In this document: in pieces, positions 55,230 through 64,000 of the stretch | Layout: each line of letters starts with the position of its first letter | Numbering within the stretch: position 1 is the first letter of the stretch | Source: Heliopora coerulea | Taxonomy: Eukaryota > Cnidaria > Anthozoa > Scleralcyonacea > Helioporidae | Assembly (NCBI GenBank): GCA_030142905.1 | Contig: JASJOG010000071.1 | Coordinates: 312,501 to 376,500, forward strand | Direction of reading: 5' to 3' | Length of the DNA stretch: 64,000 bases | Made by a program: the position numbers and the translations under genes | Notes under the pieces: model-generated | What the model saw: only the letters and a program-made list of their open reading frames with translations | Told to the model about the DNA's origin: nothing | Database searches by the model: none

Positions 55230-56440
55230 TGGCCGAAGGAGGTTTTGATGACTTGAGATGTAAGAAATAAAAGAGGAAAAACAAGAGGAGGAAAACAATA
55301 GAGAGGACGAAACCAACGACGACGACAACCGAAGAGGACTTGACAACCTCAGAAACATAAAAATGGTGGGCATTGGTTCTGGAACTGTTAAACCGGTTGA
55401 TATAAGTGGATACATCCCCGTCCAATCACTGATGATTAAAAAAGCTTTATCAAAGACAACCTTTGTTTAAATATTGGCGTTAAAGATAGCCCAGCTTCTA
55501 AGGAATTATTGAGAGAAATGGTAGTAACATTTAATGTAAAATGAAAACCGGATGGAATAAACTACGCAGGGAAAAAGTTGTTGTATCCAACGATGGTGGT
55601 AAAACATTCAAATACAGTGCAAACAAAGGTCATAGTAACATAATAAACAAGTTCAGGATACTTTTTTAAAAAGGCAGTAGAAGAGTATAACAATACTCCA
55701 GACGGTATAGTAGAACAACATCTTGTATCTGAAGGTGTGGTACCAGATAATGATTTGGTTGATAATATTCTTTCAAACAGCAGTGAAAAAATTAACACTA
55801 AAAAAGAGGAAGATCAGAGATCAATCATCAAACAAGCAAGGAATATATCCATCAATTAGCAAGAAGTAAGGGAATTAGCAGGATCTTTGAATCCAAAGGG
55901 CTCAACAGATGAGAAGGTTGATGCATTGGAAATTCTGACACATACCGTCTAAAAGCTCTAAATGAAGAAGACCCAGTGAAAGAAACTTTTTTCAAGAGTA
56001 TTAGTGACACAACGTTGTTAAAATCAGACTATATACATATGAAAAATCGTGTAAAACCAGAATATGACGAGGCAAATAGCATCATCAAAGACGAAATTAG
56101 AAAAAATCTAACCCGATTAGAGAAATTCAAAATGTGCGCTAAGGATAACTTAGTTGGGCTATCAGCAATAGCAATATCAGTTGCTGGGATCATAACCACT
56201 ATCATTATTGGCGCTAGAAAAGCTATAGTTAAGGGTGCACAGGCTACTGGAATGTTAGGTAAAGCTGTAAATAACCTTGGTAAGAAGCTTGGTCCTTTAC
56301 TAGCACAACTTTAAAATGTCATCGCCCAAGCCATGTCATGGGGCGCTAAACGATTGGCGTAGTTGGCTAATAATCTATGGGTGCTAGCACTGGCTTTTGC
56401 TTGGTTTATTTATGACCAATACAAAGAGTGAAGTAAAAAA
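55230..56440 (+). pseudogene. Acidic protein with C-terminal membrane segment, copy 2 (frameshifted)
   Basis: Starts MAEGGFDDLR 10 bases after the integrase stop, matching the start of the 340-aa protein of copy 3. The Asp/Glu-rich middle is broken by frameshifts. ORF 55,976-56,314 has the end of the soluble part, then a membrane helix LVGLSAIAISVAGIITTII and an amphipathic Gly/Leu tail (GKAVNNLGKKLGPLL). A final hydrophobic piece (WGAKRLA, NNLWVLALAFAWFIY) follows stops. A virion membrane or minor structural protein is possible. Confidence 0.6.
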
Positions 56441-56554
56441 TAAAATGTACATTAATGTATACCAATCAATAGAACAGAGATTTAATTGACACCAGGATTC
56501 AGAAGGAGCCAAATGGCTTGAATAAAAGGAGATAGAACGAGTCAGGTAATAACT

Positions 56555-57684
56555 ATGAACCCCAATAAAACCTCACCAGTAGAAGAACTATATATCGATG
56601 TCCCTAAACTAAAACAGGATAGTTGTTTTGTTCCTGGTTCAATGCACTTATTTTTCGATTTTAGAGTCAGTAACAGTGAAATCCATTTCCTAAACAATCT
56701 CTCGAAGCTTCTCCAAAAAAGGTTTCAAATTAGGTTATCGGGCAAAACAGTGTAAGGTAATAATGGCGAAAGTCTTTACAGTGTCCACAAGGATCTTTAT
56801 AAAATGAATTCGAAAAGAGATAACATGATTGAATACGGTATCGAATCCGAGAACCTAAGAAAGCTTATTAGCAAAGACGACTCTGGAGCAACAAGTGGAG
56901 ACGCTACAAAGGTTTCTGAAAAGTTAATGTATGATATTTTTGGCACAAAACAAAGAATCTGTTTTCATGGGTATATCAGTGACCATGGTTTGTATGCACC
57001 ATTTCAAATGAATAATAATTTTAGGCACATACTTGCATTACCCCAATCGAGCAAAATCTTGGTTGCGCAAACTGGTCAAACTGCGGGAACTTATACTTTG
57101 GAAAATCTTGAGTTGGAACATGAAACAATTGAAAACCAAGATATTGCTAAAAGCGTTTCATCGCTATGTATTTCTTGTCGCTCATTATCTTATGAACATG
57201 CAACTCTTATGTAAACAACTGTCTGGGCTGCAGCATCTACTTTAATTAATGAAAATATAAATATTCCTCCCAAGTCTATGTAAGCAGTCGTTCTATTGCT
57301 CACTAAAACCTCAAGGAAAGATAGCGAAGAATTCCTCAACATAAATATCACCGAAGTAAAACTAACCATCGAAGGAGTGCCAAACCAAGTATACTCCCAA
57401 GGAATCCCAAAATCCCGGTTCTACGACAAAGCCAAAAGACTTCTCGGATGAAAAGACGAAAGGGACAAACTCATGACTCCCCAAAAGTTCTATAAAGACA
57501 AGTTTGCGCTTGTAATTGATCTAAGGTCCCAGGAAGAGGTCGATAAGACAGGACATGGTAAAAAGATTGTAAACACCCAAAACAGTTTCCTACTGGAGAT
57601 CAAAAAGATTTCCCACACAGGAAATAGCTACTGTACCATCTTTGTGGTATCTGATGGGCTTGTTACTTTCATAAACAATGATTG
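56555..57684 (+). pseudogene. Putative major capsid protein, copy 2
   Basis: ORFs 56,555-56,755, 56,804-57,214 and 57,473-57,685 plus linking frames match the whole length of the 60,511-61,749 gene of copy 3. Conserved blocks: LISKDDSGATSGDA, SDHGLYAPFQMNNNF and, near the end, CTIFVVSDGLV. There are in-frame stops near 56,753, 57,212, 57,282 and 57,448. Length (about 375-410 aa), beta character and position before the ATPase fit a double-jelly-roll shell protein; this is inference, as no structure or search was possible. Confidence 0.5.
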
Positions 57685-57739
57685 ACAAAGCATCCAGTAC
57701 TAATTATACTGTATTATATAGACGGAAATATCTTTCAAC

Positions 57740-57944
57740 ATGATCATATGTGGTATGACTAACTGTGGTAAAACCTTTTATTTGCTTGATATGCTTGAAA
57801 AACAATGCAGAAAACATTTTGATTATATAATTTTGATTTGCCCGACATTTTCATGAAACGAAACATATCAACAATGGAAATATATTGATTCTGATTTATT
57901 TACTATAGAGTGTGATCGAGATAAAGTAGATAAAAGTAGTCTGT
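57740..57944 (+). pseudogene. Packaging ATPase, N-terminal fragment, copy 2
   Basis: MIICGMTNCGKTFYLLDML with a Walker A like that of the intact ATPase at 59,863-60,489, then CPTFS, a TGA where copy 3 has Trp, and QQWKYIDSDLF. Homology stops at 57,944 where the repeat zone starts, so Walker B is lost. Confidence 0.75.
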
Positions 57945-58860
57945 AATATCCGGATTCTGTCACAGGTTTTCAACACATTTTCAAATTTGGTCAAAATTTT
58001 TCAAAGTGTCGCGGGGGAAAACCCGTTTTATTGGCGGCGCTACTTTCGGTTTCGCTTACTTAACTTCCGGCCGCTTTCATGAATTTAATTACGTTACCAT
58101 AAATTAGTTCAACCAATCAAAAACTTCACATTTTAGCTTCACATTTGTGAAACTTTTGTGTGAAAAGTTTCACATTTTAGCTTCACATTTGTGAAACTTT
58201 TGTGTAACAGCTCGACCAACGCTATCAAAATGCTTGCCAAAACTTCCGGCCGCTTTCATGAATTTAATTACGTTACAAAGAATTTCAACACATTTTAAAA
58301 ATGGGTCAAAACTTTAGCAGCAAAGCTGTTTTAAACAGCTTCGCTGACATGTTGTCTTGGGGGGTTACCCTTAACATTCCAAACATTCCAAACATTCCAA
58401 ACATGCTCAATCTCCCTAACAACTAGCCTCACTCGATGTCAACAAAAAACTATTTTCGGTTTGCTCCGTTGTTAGGGAGATTAGGCATGTATGGAATGTG
58501 GGGGACAGCTACGCTGCTAAAGTCGCTCAACGACTGGCGGGGGAATTACCTTTTTCCTAATGACGCCATTTCCAGCCGCTTCCAGGAATTTGATAACGTT
58601 ACCGGGAATTTAAGCACATTTTAAAAATGGGTCAAAATTTTTCAAAGTGTCACAGGGGAATACCCTCAACATTCCAAACATGCTCAATCTCCCTAACAAC
58701 TAGCCTCACTCAATGTCAACAAAAAAACTATTTTCGGTTTGCTCCGTTGTTAGGGAGATTAGGCATGTATGGAATGTGGGGGACAGCGTCGCTGCTAAAG
58801 TCCCTCAACATTTGGTTTGGAAATTTACATATTTTGAAAATAAAATAAATTCAATAAAAA
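57945..58860. repeat. Repeat-rich junction between convergent copies
   Basis: Direct repeats: CTTCCGGCCGCTTTCATGAA twice (58,064 and 58,246); CACATTTTAGCTTCACATTT in tandem (58,128 and 58,165); a block of about 100 bp starting GCTCAATCTCCCTAACAACT twice (58,402 and 58,682); AACATTCCA units (58,372-58,400); and a GGTCAAAA.TTTTCAAAGTGTC block repeated. TAACGGAG/CTCCGTTG-like and TTGTTAGGGAGATTAGG/CTCCCTAACAAC inverted pairs allow hairpins. Probably the terminal or subterminal region of copy 3. Confidence 0.7.
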
Positions 58861-58869
58861 TATAAATAA

Positions 58870-59280
58870 ATGAGGAACAAACAATCAACTTTAAAACATG
58901 AAAAAATTATTGAAAAAAATCATAAAATATTTAAGAAAAAAGCATTCAAGTTTGGTTTTTCAGTAGGAGCAGGGCAAGCATATGATATTGAATGTAATAT
59001 TCAATTTGGAACCGCTTCAGCAAAACAATTTATTTTTGATAATATGGATGAAAATTTAAAATTAGTTGGTAGAAATGTTATAAAAAGTATTCAACAAAAA
59101 GCAAAAGAAAAGGAATCAAATCTTGTTAAAGAGGTCCCTGAAATTTTAAACAAATCTTTAGACACAAACGATAAAAACGATAAAGACGATAAAAACGATA
59201 AAGAAATGACAGATGAAATTAAAGATGATAAAGAAATTAAAGAAGAAGTAAATGAGTTTGTAAAATCAACTCTTGAGTGA
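58870..59280 (+). CDS. 136-aa charged protein at the element end
   Basis: Intact ORF: a Lys-rich start (MRNKQSTLKHEKIIEK), FSVGAGQAYDIECNIQF in the middle, and a low-complexity NDKNDKDDKNDK and Glu-rich tail. It converges on the minus-strand gene at 59,328 with 47 bp between stops. Not recognised. Confidence 0.6.
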   Translation: MRNKQSTLKHEKIIEKNHKIFKKKAFKFGFSVGAGQAYDIECNIQFGTASAKQFIFDNMDENLKLVGRNVIKSIQQKAKEKESNLVKEVPEILNKSLDTNDKNDKDDKNDKEMTDEIKDDKEIKEEVNEFVKSTLE

Positions 59281-59327
59281 TAAATTATTTTATAAATTTT
59301 ATAATACAATATATATTATAAAATTAT

Positions 59328-59870
59328 TCATGTTTGGCTTGTTGATGCTTCATTATCGTCTTTTTTATTCCGCTTGCGGTCCGTAGGTTTTTCACATGTC
59401 GTTGCTGTGCTCTGTTTTTTAATAATATGTTTTCCAACTGTAACTCCACCAGATAATATTCCAAGATATGGTAAATATGGACTTAATTTTTCAACTACAG
59501 ATTTTACATCTCTTTTTAATAATTTCTCTTTAACCAGTTCTTTTTCCAATTCTTCACTACTTTCTATTGCGTCTAATCCGCCTAATAAATCTGCAAATTT
59601 ACTAATTAGTAAATCTGTTAAAAATGCATTTGCTTTTCCCGCTTGTTTTACTTCATATTCAGCATGAATTTTTAATATAACTTTATCACTTGCTTTTTTC
59701 AAATTTTGCACCGATTGACTAATTTCACCATCTTCAGACAATCTTATCAATTCTTCACGTTTTTTCATTATTTCTTCTTTTTTATGCGGTTCATGATTCA
59801 CGCCAGATTCGCTGTTTGCGGTTGTTGAAGATATTAGAGGAACTTCTACATGTTCACTATTTTCACTCAT
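59328..59870 (-). CDS. 180-aa protein downstream of the packaging ATPase
   Basis: Intact. Polar, Glu/Ser-rich first 60 residues, helical middle (AEYEVKQAGKANAFLTDLL, SEELEKELVKEKLLKR), one hydrophobic stretch (LSPYLPYLGILSGGVTVGKH) and a basic tail. It starts 8 bases inside the ATPase gene (ATGA-type overlap), so the two are probably co-expressed. A minor virion or membrane-associated protein is possible; family unknown. Confidence 0.65.
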   Translation of the reverse strand: MSENSEHVEVPLISSTTANSESGVNHEPHKKEEIMKKREELIRLSEDGEISQSVQNLKKASDKVILKIHAEYEVKQAGKANAFLTDLLISKFADLLGGLDAIESSEELEKELVKEKLLKRDVKSVVEKLSPYLPYLGILSGGVTVGKHIIKKQSTATTCEKPTDRKRNKKDDNEASTSQT

Positions 59871-60489
59871 TTATTTTATAACCAAATGGAAAAATTAAAT
59901 TAATTTCCAATCTTGAATATTTTTTTGTTTTCAATGTTTCTAAAATTTTTTCCAATTCTTTGCGGTCACCTAAACCTAAATATTCTTGAATTATTGTTGC
60001 CATATCTTTTTTATTCGGATTATAAAATGTAACCAACTTTGAAATATTTTCTCTAAATGGTTTTGCAATAGATGTCAACTGCTGCGTTATAACTACAACG
60101 GAAAGATTATAATGCCTTGCAGAAAATCCTAATTTAACCAACTCACTTGTTCTATTTTTAACATTTTTTCCACTTGCACAATCATCCAATATGATTAAAC
60201 TTTTACTTCCTTTTAAAAAGTCAACTATAAATTTTAACCAATCTTCAACATTATCTTGATCACAAGGAATAGCAATAAAATCTTCATCTTTAAAATATTT
60301 CCAATTTTCATAAGTTTTATTCCATTCAAATGTCAGACAAATTAAAAAAATATAATCAAAATAATTTTTATATTTATTTTCTATAAAATCTAAAAGATAT
60401 TTTGTTTTTCCACAAGCAGTCATTCCAACAATTATCATATTAAATGGTTTTTTGTTACCTACTTCGTGTTCAGCTTTGCTGTCATTCAT
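59863..60489 (-). CDS. FtsK/HerA-type (A32-like) genome-packaging ATPase
   Basis: 208 aa, intact. IIVGMTACGKTKYLLDF is Walker A, KSLIILDDCAS is Walker B with the acidic pair, and SVVVITQQLTSIAKPFREN matches the sensor and arginine region of viral packaging ATPases. Size and motif order match those of Polintons, virophages and related double-jelly-roll viruses, where the enzyme pumps DNA into the capsid. It begins 21 bp after the capsid-like gene and overlaps the next gene by 8 bp. Best-supported viral hallmark in the window. Confidence 0.85.
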   Translation of the reverse strand: MNDSKAEHEVGNKKPFNMIIVGMTACGKTKYLLDFIENKYKNYFDYIFLICLTFEWNKTYENWKYFKDEDFIAIPCDQDNVEDWLKFIVDFLKGSKSLIILDDCASGKNVKNRTSELVKLGFSARHYNLSVVVITQQLTSIAKPFRENISKLVTFYNPNKKDMATIIQEYLGLGDRKELEKILETLKTKKYSRLEINLIFPFGYKINE

Positions 60490-60510
60490 TTTTTATTTTT
60501 CATCTTGTTT

Positions 60511-61749
60511 TCAAAATTGAATTGAAGACAAATCTTTATTTACAATGTTTAGCAATCCATCACTTATCACAAATATATGACACATTACATTTGCAGAAAT
60601 GGCAGTTTTTTTAATTTCTAGCAATAGTCCAGACTGTGTGTTTACTAACTTTTTACCAGTTCCATAAACAAAGTTATCATCTAATGTTCTTAAATCCACA
60701 CATAATGCAAATGAATCTTTATAAAATTTTTCAATACTCATAACTGCATCACTACCGCCATATCCTCCGTGAAATATTCTAAATGCTTCTTCAAAAAATC
60801 TTCTTTTCGGCATACCTTGGGAATATATGCTATTTGGGACTCCTTCAACACTAATTTTGACGTCTGTTATATTTGGATAAACAAATTGTTCACTATCTGT
60901 GATAGTTTTATTTCTAAATAACAGCACAACTGCTTTCATACTCTTCCGTGGAATATTTATGGTTTCATTATGTAAAGTTGCATCTTTATTCCATTCTACT
61001 GTTTTCATCAAAGTTACATAATTATATGATAATGATCTTCCTGTGGTGTAATTTGATAAAACATCAATTGCCAAATCTTGATTTTCAATCGTTTCATACT
61101 CTTATTCTAAATTTTCCAAAGTATATCCCCCAACACTTTGTCCTCTTTGTGCTACCATAATTTCACTAGCTTTTGGAAAAGTTAAAATATATTGAAAATT
61201 GTTAATCATTCCATAAGGGGCATATAGTCCATGATCTGAAAGTATTTTTTCTAATTTTAAACACTGTTTTGTTCCATAAATATCATACATTAATTTATCA
61301 GAAGCTTTTACTGCATTACCACTTGTTGCTCCAGAGTCATCTTTTGAAATTAATTTTCTGAGGTTTTCTCGGGCGATGCCGTATTCAACCATATCTGCTC
61401 TTTCAAATTCAGGCTTCCAGAGATCTTTGTAAATTTCTAGTAAAGATTCTCCACTATTATCGTAGACAATTTCTCCAGCAAATTTAACAACCAATCTTTT
61501 CTTTAACAATTTTGATAAATTATTTAAAAACCACGATTTAGTATTTGCATTTTTAAAATTAAATAACAATTTTAATGAATCAGGAACAAGACACAAATTA
61601 GGATTTCATTTTTGAATATCTATATAAAGATCTTCTTCTGGATTTACTGAATTCGGATTCAAAGTTACAACATGCCTTGTTCTGTTTCCTTTAATTTCAC
61701 TCATTTTTGATCTTTTATATCCTGGATATAATTCGTTTACTCTATTCAT
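60511..61749 (-). pseudogene. Putative major capsid protein, copy 3 (two in-frame stops)
   Basis: About 412 codons from the ATG at 61,747-61,749 to 60,511. Single-codon breaks lie at 61,606-61,608 (TGA) and 61,102-61,104 (TAA); otherwise it is open, so the ORFs 61,102-61,596 and 60,511-61,074 are parts of one gene. Blocks shared with copy 2 include LLEIYKDLW, LISKDDSGATSG, SDHGLYAPYG and a C-terminal SANVMCHIFVISDGLL. Its place directly before the packaging ATPase, size and strand-rich sequence favour a double-jelly-roll major capsid protein. This is not proven by any motif. An AT-rich promoter-like stretch (61,750-61,808) lies upstream. Confidence 0.55.
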
Positions 61750-61829
61750 TTTTTATTATACAAAAATTAAAAATTTTTGTTTTATAAAAAAAATTTTATT
61801 TAATTTATCAGAAGCGCTCGCTTCACTCG

Positions 61830-63154
61830 CTATGCTGTTTTTTTATTGTCCTTTCGGTATTCTTTATATTCTTTATATAAAAAGTAAGTAATTGCAATAA
61901 CTAATATCCATAAATTTTTAGCAAGAAAGGCAATACCTTTTGCACCCCATGATAATATTTGAGAAATTAAATTTAAAACTGCTGAAATGACTGCACCAAA
62001 ATTTTTACCTATATTTGCAATTGCTTTTCCTAAATTTCCAACCGCTTTTGCACCTTGTTTTAATGCGTTTCTTGCCCTTATAACTATTGCTGTAATTATA
62101 ACTGCTACAGAAATTGCAACTGCTGATAAACCTAATAAATTTTCTTTTGCCCATTTTTAAAACTTTCTAATCTTCCAAGGTCAGATTCTTCAGCATTTTC
62201 ATTTAAAATCTGTATTCCTTCTTCACTAATTGGTCTTTCATTATTTTCAAGTCTCATTTTATCTGCTTGAAGTTTTGCAATTTCTGAAAAACTTTTATAT
62301 ATACTTTTTTGGGGTTCAGCTGTTTCTAAATCAGATTTATTTTTCCAATGTTGATGCTCTCTATCAAATCCATCAATTTTTCCACGTATAACTTGTTTTT
62401 TTTCATTTTCTGATAGATTGGAGTCAATATCCTCCAAATATACTAGTCCTCTAAATTCTCTTAATTCATTTCTTTCAAATAATGTTCGTCTTGGATCCTG
62501 TTCATTATCAATGAATTTTTTAAAGTTATTTTCACCAATTATATTATCAATTTTAGTTTGAATTTCTAAAATAGAATCATCAGTGATAGAATTAATAACT
62601 TCATTGCGATTGGCAAGCTCAATTTCAAAATCACCACGCTCCGCGACGGCTACGCCGATTGTTTGTTCTATTACCACACTTGGAGTTTTTTCATATTCTT
62701 TTTTTGCTTTTTTCATATAATCATTAAATTCATCAACGTATTTCTTATTTTTTCTGGTAAATAACTCTGGTTCATTGTTGGTATTGACATTACCAATTTT
62801 TTCACCTTTGAAAATAATTGAAACATTTCCTTTTTGGTCTCTAACAAATACAGTTTTGTCTAACAATATGCTTGAATTTGGACCATTTTTCTTTTCGATG
62901 GTAACATCGAATATTTTTTTGAAAGATTTTTTTCTATCACCAGTAATTAATCTCCTTATAGATCCCGTATCTTTTTTCACATCAGGTATATATTTAACCC
63001 TATTAAATTTGCTTTTTTGATTTTCTGTGTTTATTATGTTTATACTTCTATTATGATCATCAGGGTCATCCCCACCAAAACTTGTTTCCCCTTCTTCTTC
63101 TTCTTCTTCATTATTTCTATTTCTCATTTCAATATCATCAAAACCTTCATCCAT
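61830..63154 (-). CDS. Acidic protein with C-terminal membrane and amphipathic segment (frameshift before the membrane part)
   Basis: ORF 62,132-63,154 (340 aa): Glu/Asp-rich start (MDEGFDDIEMRNRNNEEEEE), charged soluble body (FKKIFDVTIEKKNGP, DQKGNVSIIFKGEKIG), ending ESFKNGQKKIY. In a second frame from 62,158 the homologous C-terminus continues: LLGLSAVAISVAVIITAIVI (membrane helix), an amphipathic Gly/Ala segment (GAKAVGNLGKAIANIGK) and a last hydrophobic helix before YKEYRKD, stop at 61,830. In copy 2 the join is in frame, so here one base pair has been lost or gained in the A run at about 62,155. Starts 5 bp after the integrase stop. Role unknown; structural is likely. Confidence 0.65.
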
Positions 63155-63159
63155 TTATT

Positions 63160-64000
63160 TTATATGTTTTGAATATTTTCTTCTGGTATCCAAGAATTGT
63201 GTTTGTTATCATAACCTAGCCACTTCACTAATACCATATTTTTACATTTGACTTTTTTCCTTATTAATATTTTCTCGACTCTATACACATCATCCTTTTT
63301 ATCCACAGCAGATAATTCCTGTTCATAAAATTTTCCAATAATTGGTTCTCCCTCATGATCTTCTATTTCATACATGTTTGGATCACCTCTAAATACTTTT
63401 ACTATTTTAAAAATTTCTTCTGTAAAATTAGCTGCATAACCTTTAGTAAAGATATTCTTATATTTAGAAATCCTAACAGTATCACCAATTCTGAATTTAG
63501 GTAAAGGTAAATCTCCTAATGGGTAACCATATAGTGTAATCCACACTTGGTCTTTGTTAGACTTGTTCACATCAGCAGGTTTCATTAATATACTACTATG
63601 TTTAGTATTATTATAATTATTCACAAGGTTACTCAAAATGTTAATCCAATTATAAGTTCCCTTGCTATAGAAATATTTCCACATGGATGTTTTTAGAGTT
63701 CTGTTAAATCTTTCAACTATAGCTGCTTTTCTATCAGAGTTTGTGGAAAAATATTCAACATTATGTTTTTTCAATAGTTCTTTTACACCTACATTGTAAA
63801 ATTCTTTTCCTTCATCAAATTGAGCGACTTTTGGGTATTTACCAAATCTTTCTTTAAATTGTTTTAATAATTCATCCACAGCTTTTGTCATGTTTTTAGT
63901 ATCTTTTCTGTAAACAGGAATAGCGAATGCATATCTACTTAAAATTTCAACAGCTGTCAGTATCCAATAATATCCTTTGTTCTGGTTTTGACCAGCTTTG
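63160..64000 (-). CDS. Chromodomain integrase (rve), copy 3, N-terminus off the window
   Basis: Open from the window edge to 63,160 (about 280 codons). WILTAVEILSRYAFAIPVYR follows the first catalytic Asp, which lies off the window. AQFDEGKEFYNVG (second Asp), KAAIVERFNRTLKTS (Glu), SH3-like FRIGDTVRISKYK, and chromodomain VYRVEKILIRKKV, LVKWLGYDNKHNSWIPEE with its aromatic residues. Closely related to copy 2. It would insert the element into DNA, with the chromodomain giving chromatin preference. No break in the visible part. Confidence 0.88.
   Translation of the reverse strand, partial: KAGQNQNKGYYWILTAVEILSRYAFAIPVYRKDTKNMTKAVDELLKQFKERFGKYPKVAQFDEGKEFYNVGVKELLKKHNVEYFSTNSDRKAAIVERFNRTLKTSMWKYFYSKGTYNWINILSNLVNNYNNTKHSSILMKPADVNKSNKDQVWITLYGYPLGDLPLPKFRIGDTVRISKYKNIFTKGYAANFTEEIFKIVKVFRGDPNMYEIEDHEGEPIIGKFYEQELSAVDKKDDVYRVEKILIRKKVKCKNMVLVKWLGYDNKHNSWIPEENIQNI

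Larger units (their letters stand above)
53129..57944 (+). mobile_element. Polinton-like-virus module, copy 2 (decayed, 3'-truncated)
   Basis: Order on the plus strand: possible minor capsid, chromodomain integrase, acidic membrane-anchored protein, capsid-like protein, ATPase N-terminus. A minus gene lies at the left. The same order and sequence families recur inverted at 58.9-64 kb. Cut on the left by the 12.6-kb element and on the right within the ATPase, where a repeat-rich region begins. Confidence 0.7.
58861..64000 (-). mobile_element. Polinton-like-virus module, copy 3 (well preserved, runs off the window)
   Basis: Minus-strand order from the right edge: chromodomain integrase, 340-aa acidic protein with membrane tail, capsid-like protein, packaging ATPase, 180-aa protein. 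One plus-strand gene converges at the end (58,870). Gene gaps are 5-70 bp or overlaps. Most frames are open, in contrast to copy 2. The element continues beyond 64,000. Confidence 0.78.

Noticed and set aside
56555..61749. Alternative genetic code (TGA read as Trp) in the virus-like genes
   Set aside because: Breaks are a mixture of TGA, TAA and TAG at codons for different amino acids, and intact genes beside them use TGG normally; ordinary decay.

Overview
This is eukaryotic DNA, AT-rich and crowded with mobile elements. I infer a marine invertebrate, most likely a cnidarian (coral, anemone or hydroid). The evidence is a relaxin-receptor/LGR-type GPCR gene with phase-2 72-nt leucine-rich-repeat exons, Penelope-like elements with GIY-YIG endonucleases, a ZMYM-like (DUF3504, Crypton-derived) gene of a type I associate with corals, and Polinton-like virus relics. 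The species cannot be fixed from sequence alone. No bacterial operons, functional rRNA/tRNA genes or CRISPR arrays were seen.

Left half (about 1-35 kb): the only clear host gene lies on the minus strand. Seven intact 72-nt LRR exons (32,691 down to 23,443) all have phase-2 ends. They fit the phase-2 acceptor of a 1,037-nt exon (6,846-7,882) that encodes the Cys-rich hinge and seven-helix domain, followed by an 81-nt tail exon (6,010-6,090). The gene therefore spans at least 26 kb. Its introns hold Penelope-like elements, a LINE ending in a near-perfect 828-bp palindrome, a Tc1/mariner relic, an internally deleted LTR element, a Ty3/Gypsy relic with 35-bp terminal repeats and a tRNA-derived repeat cluster. 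A second LINE (33.4-34.7 kb, minus) lies just beyond the first LRR exon found.

Right half (about 36-64 kb): nested virus-like elements of the Polinton / Polinton-like-virus type. (a) 35.9-40.55 kb, minus: a decayed SF1 helicase fused to a GIY-YIG nuclease, with a spliced DUF3504 gene inserted antisense, followed by unidentified ORFs. (b) 40,555-53,128: a 12.57-kb element with terminal inverted repeats of about 1.07 kb, a Polinton-type integrase and many unrecognised, broken ORFs. (c) 53.1-57.9 kb, plus: a decayed module of possible minor capsid protein, chromodomain integrase, membrane-anchored protein, putative major capsid protein and truncated packaging ATPase. (d) 57.9-64 kb, minus: a better preserved second copy of the same module, facing (c) tail to tail and running off the window.

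In (c) and (d) the gene order integrase, membrane protein, capsid-like protein, packaging ATPase is that of an integrating virion-forming element: the integrase inserts it, the ATPase would package DNA and the capsid-like proteins would form the shell. No B-family polymerase was recognised. The helicase/GIY-YIG block may be the replication half of the same family. All capsid assignments are inference from context and size, not from a search.
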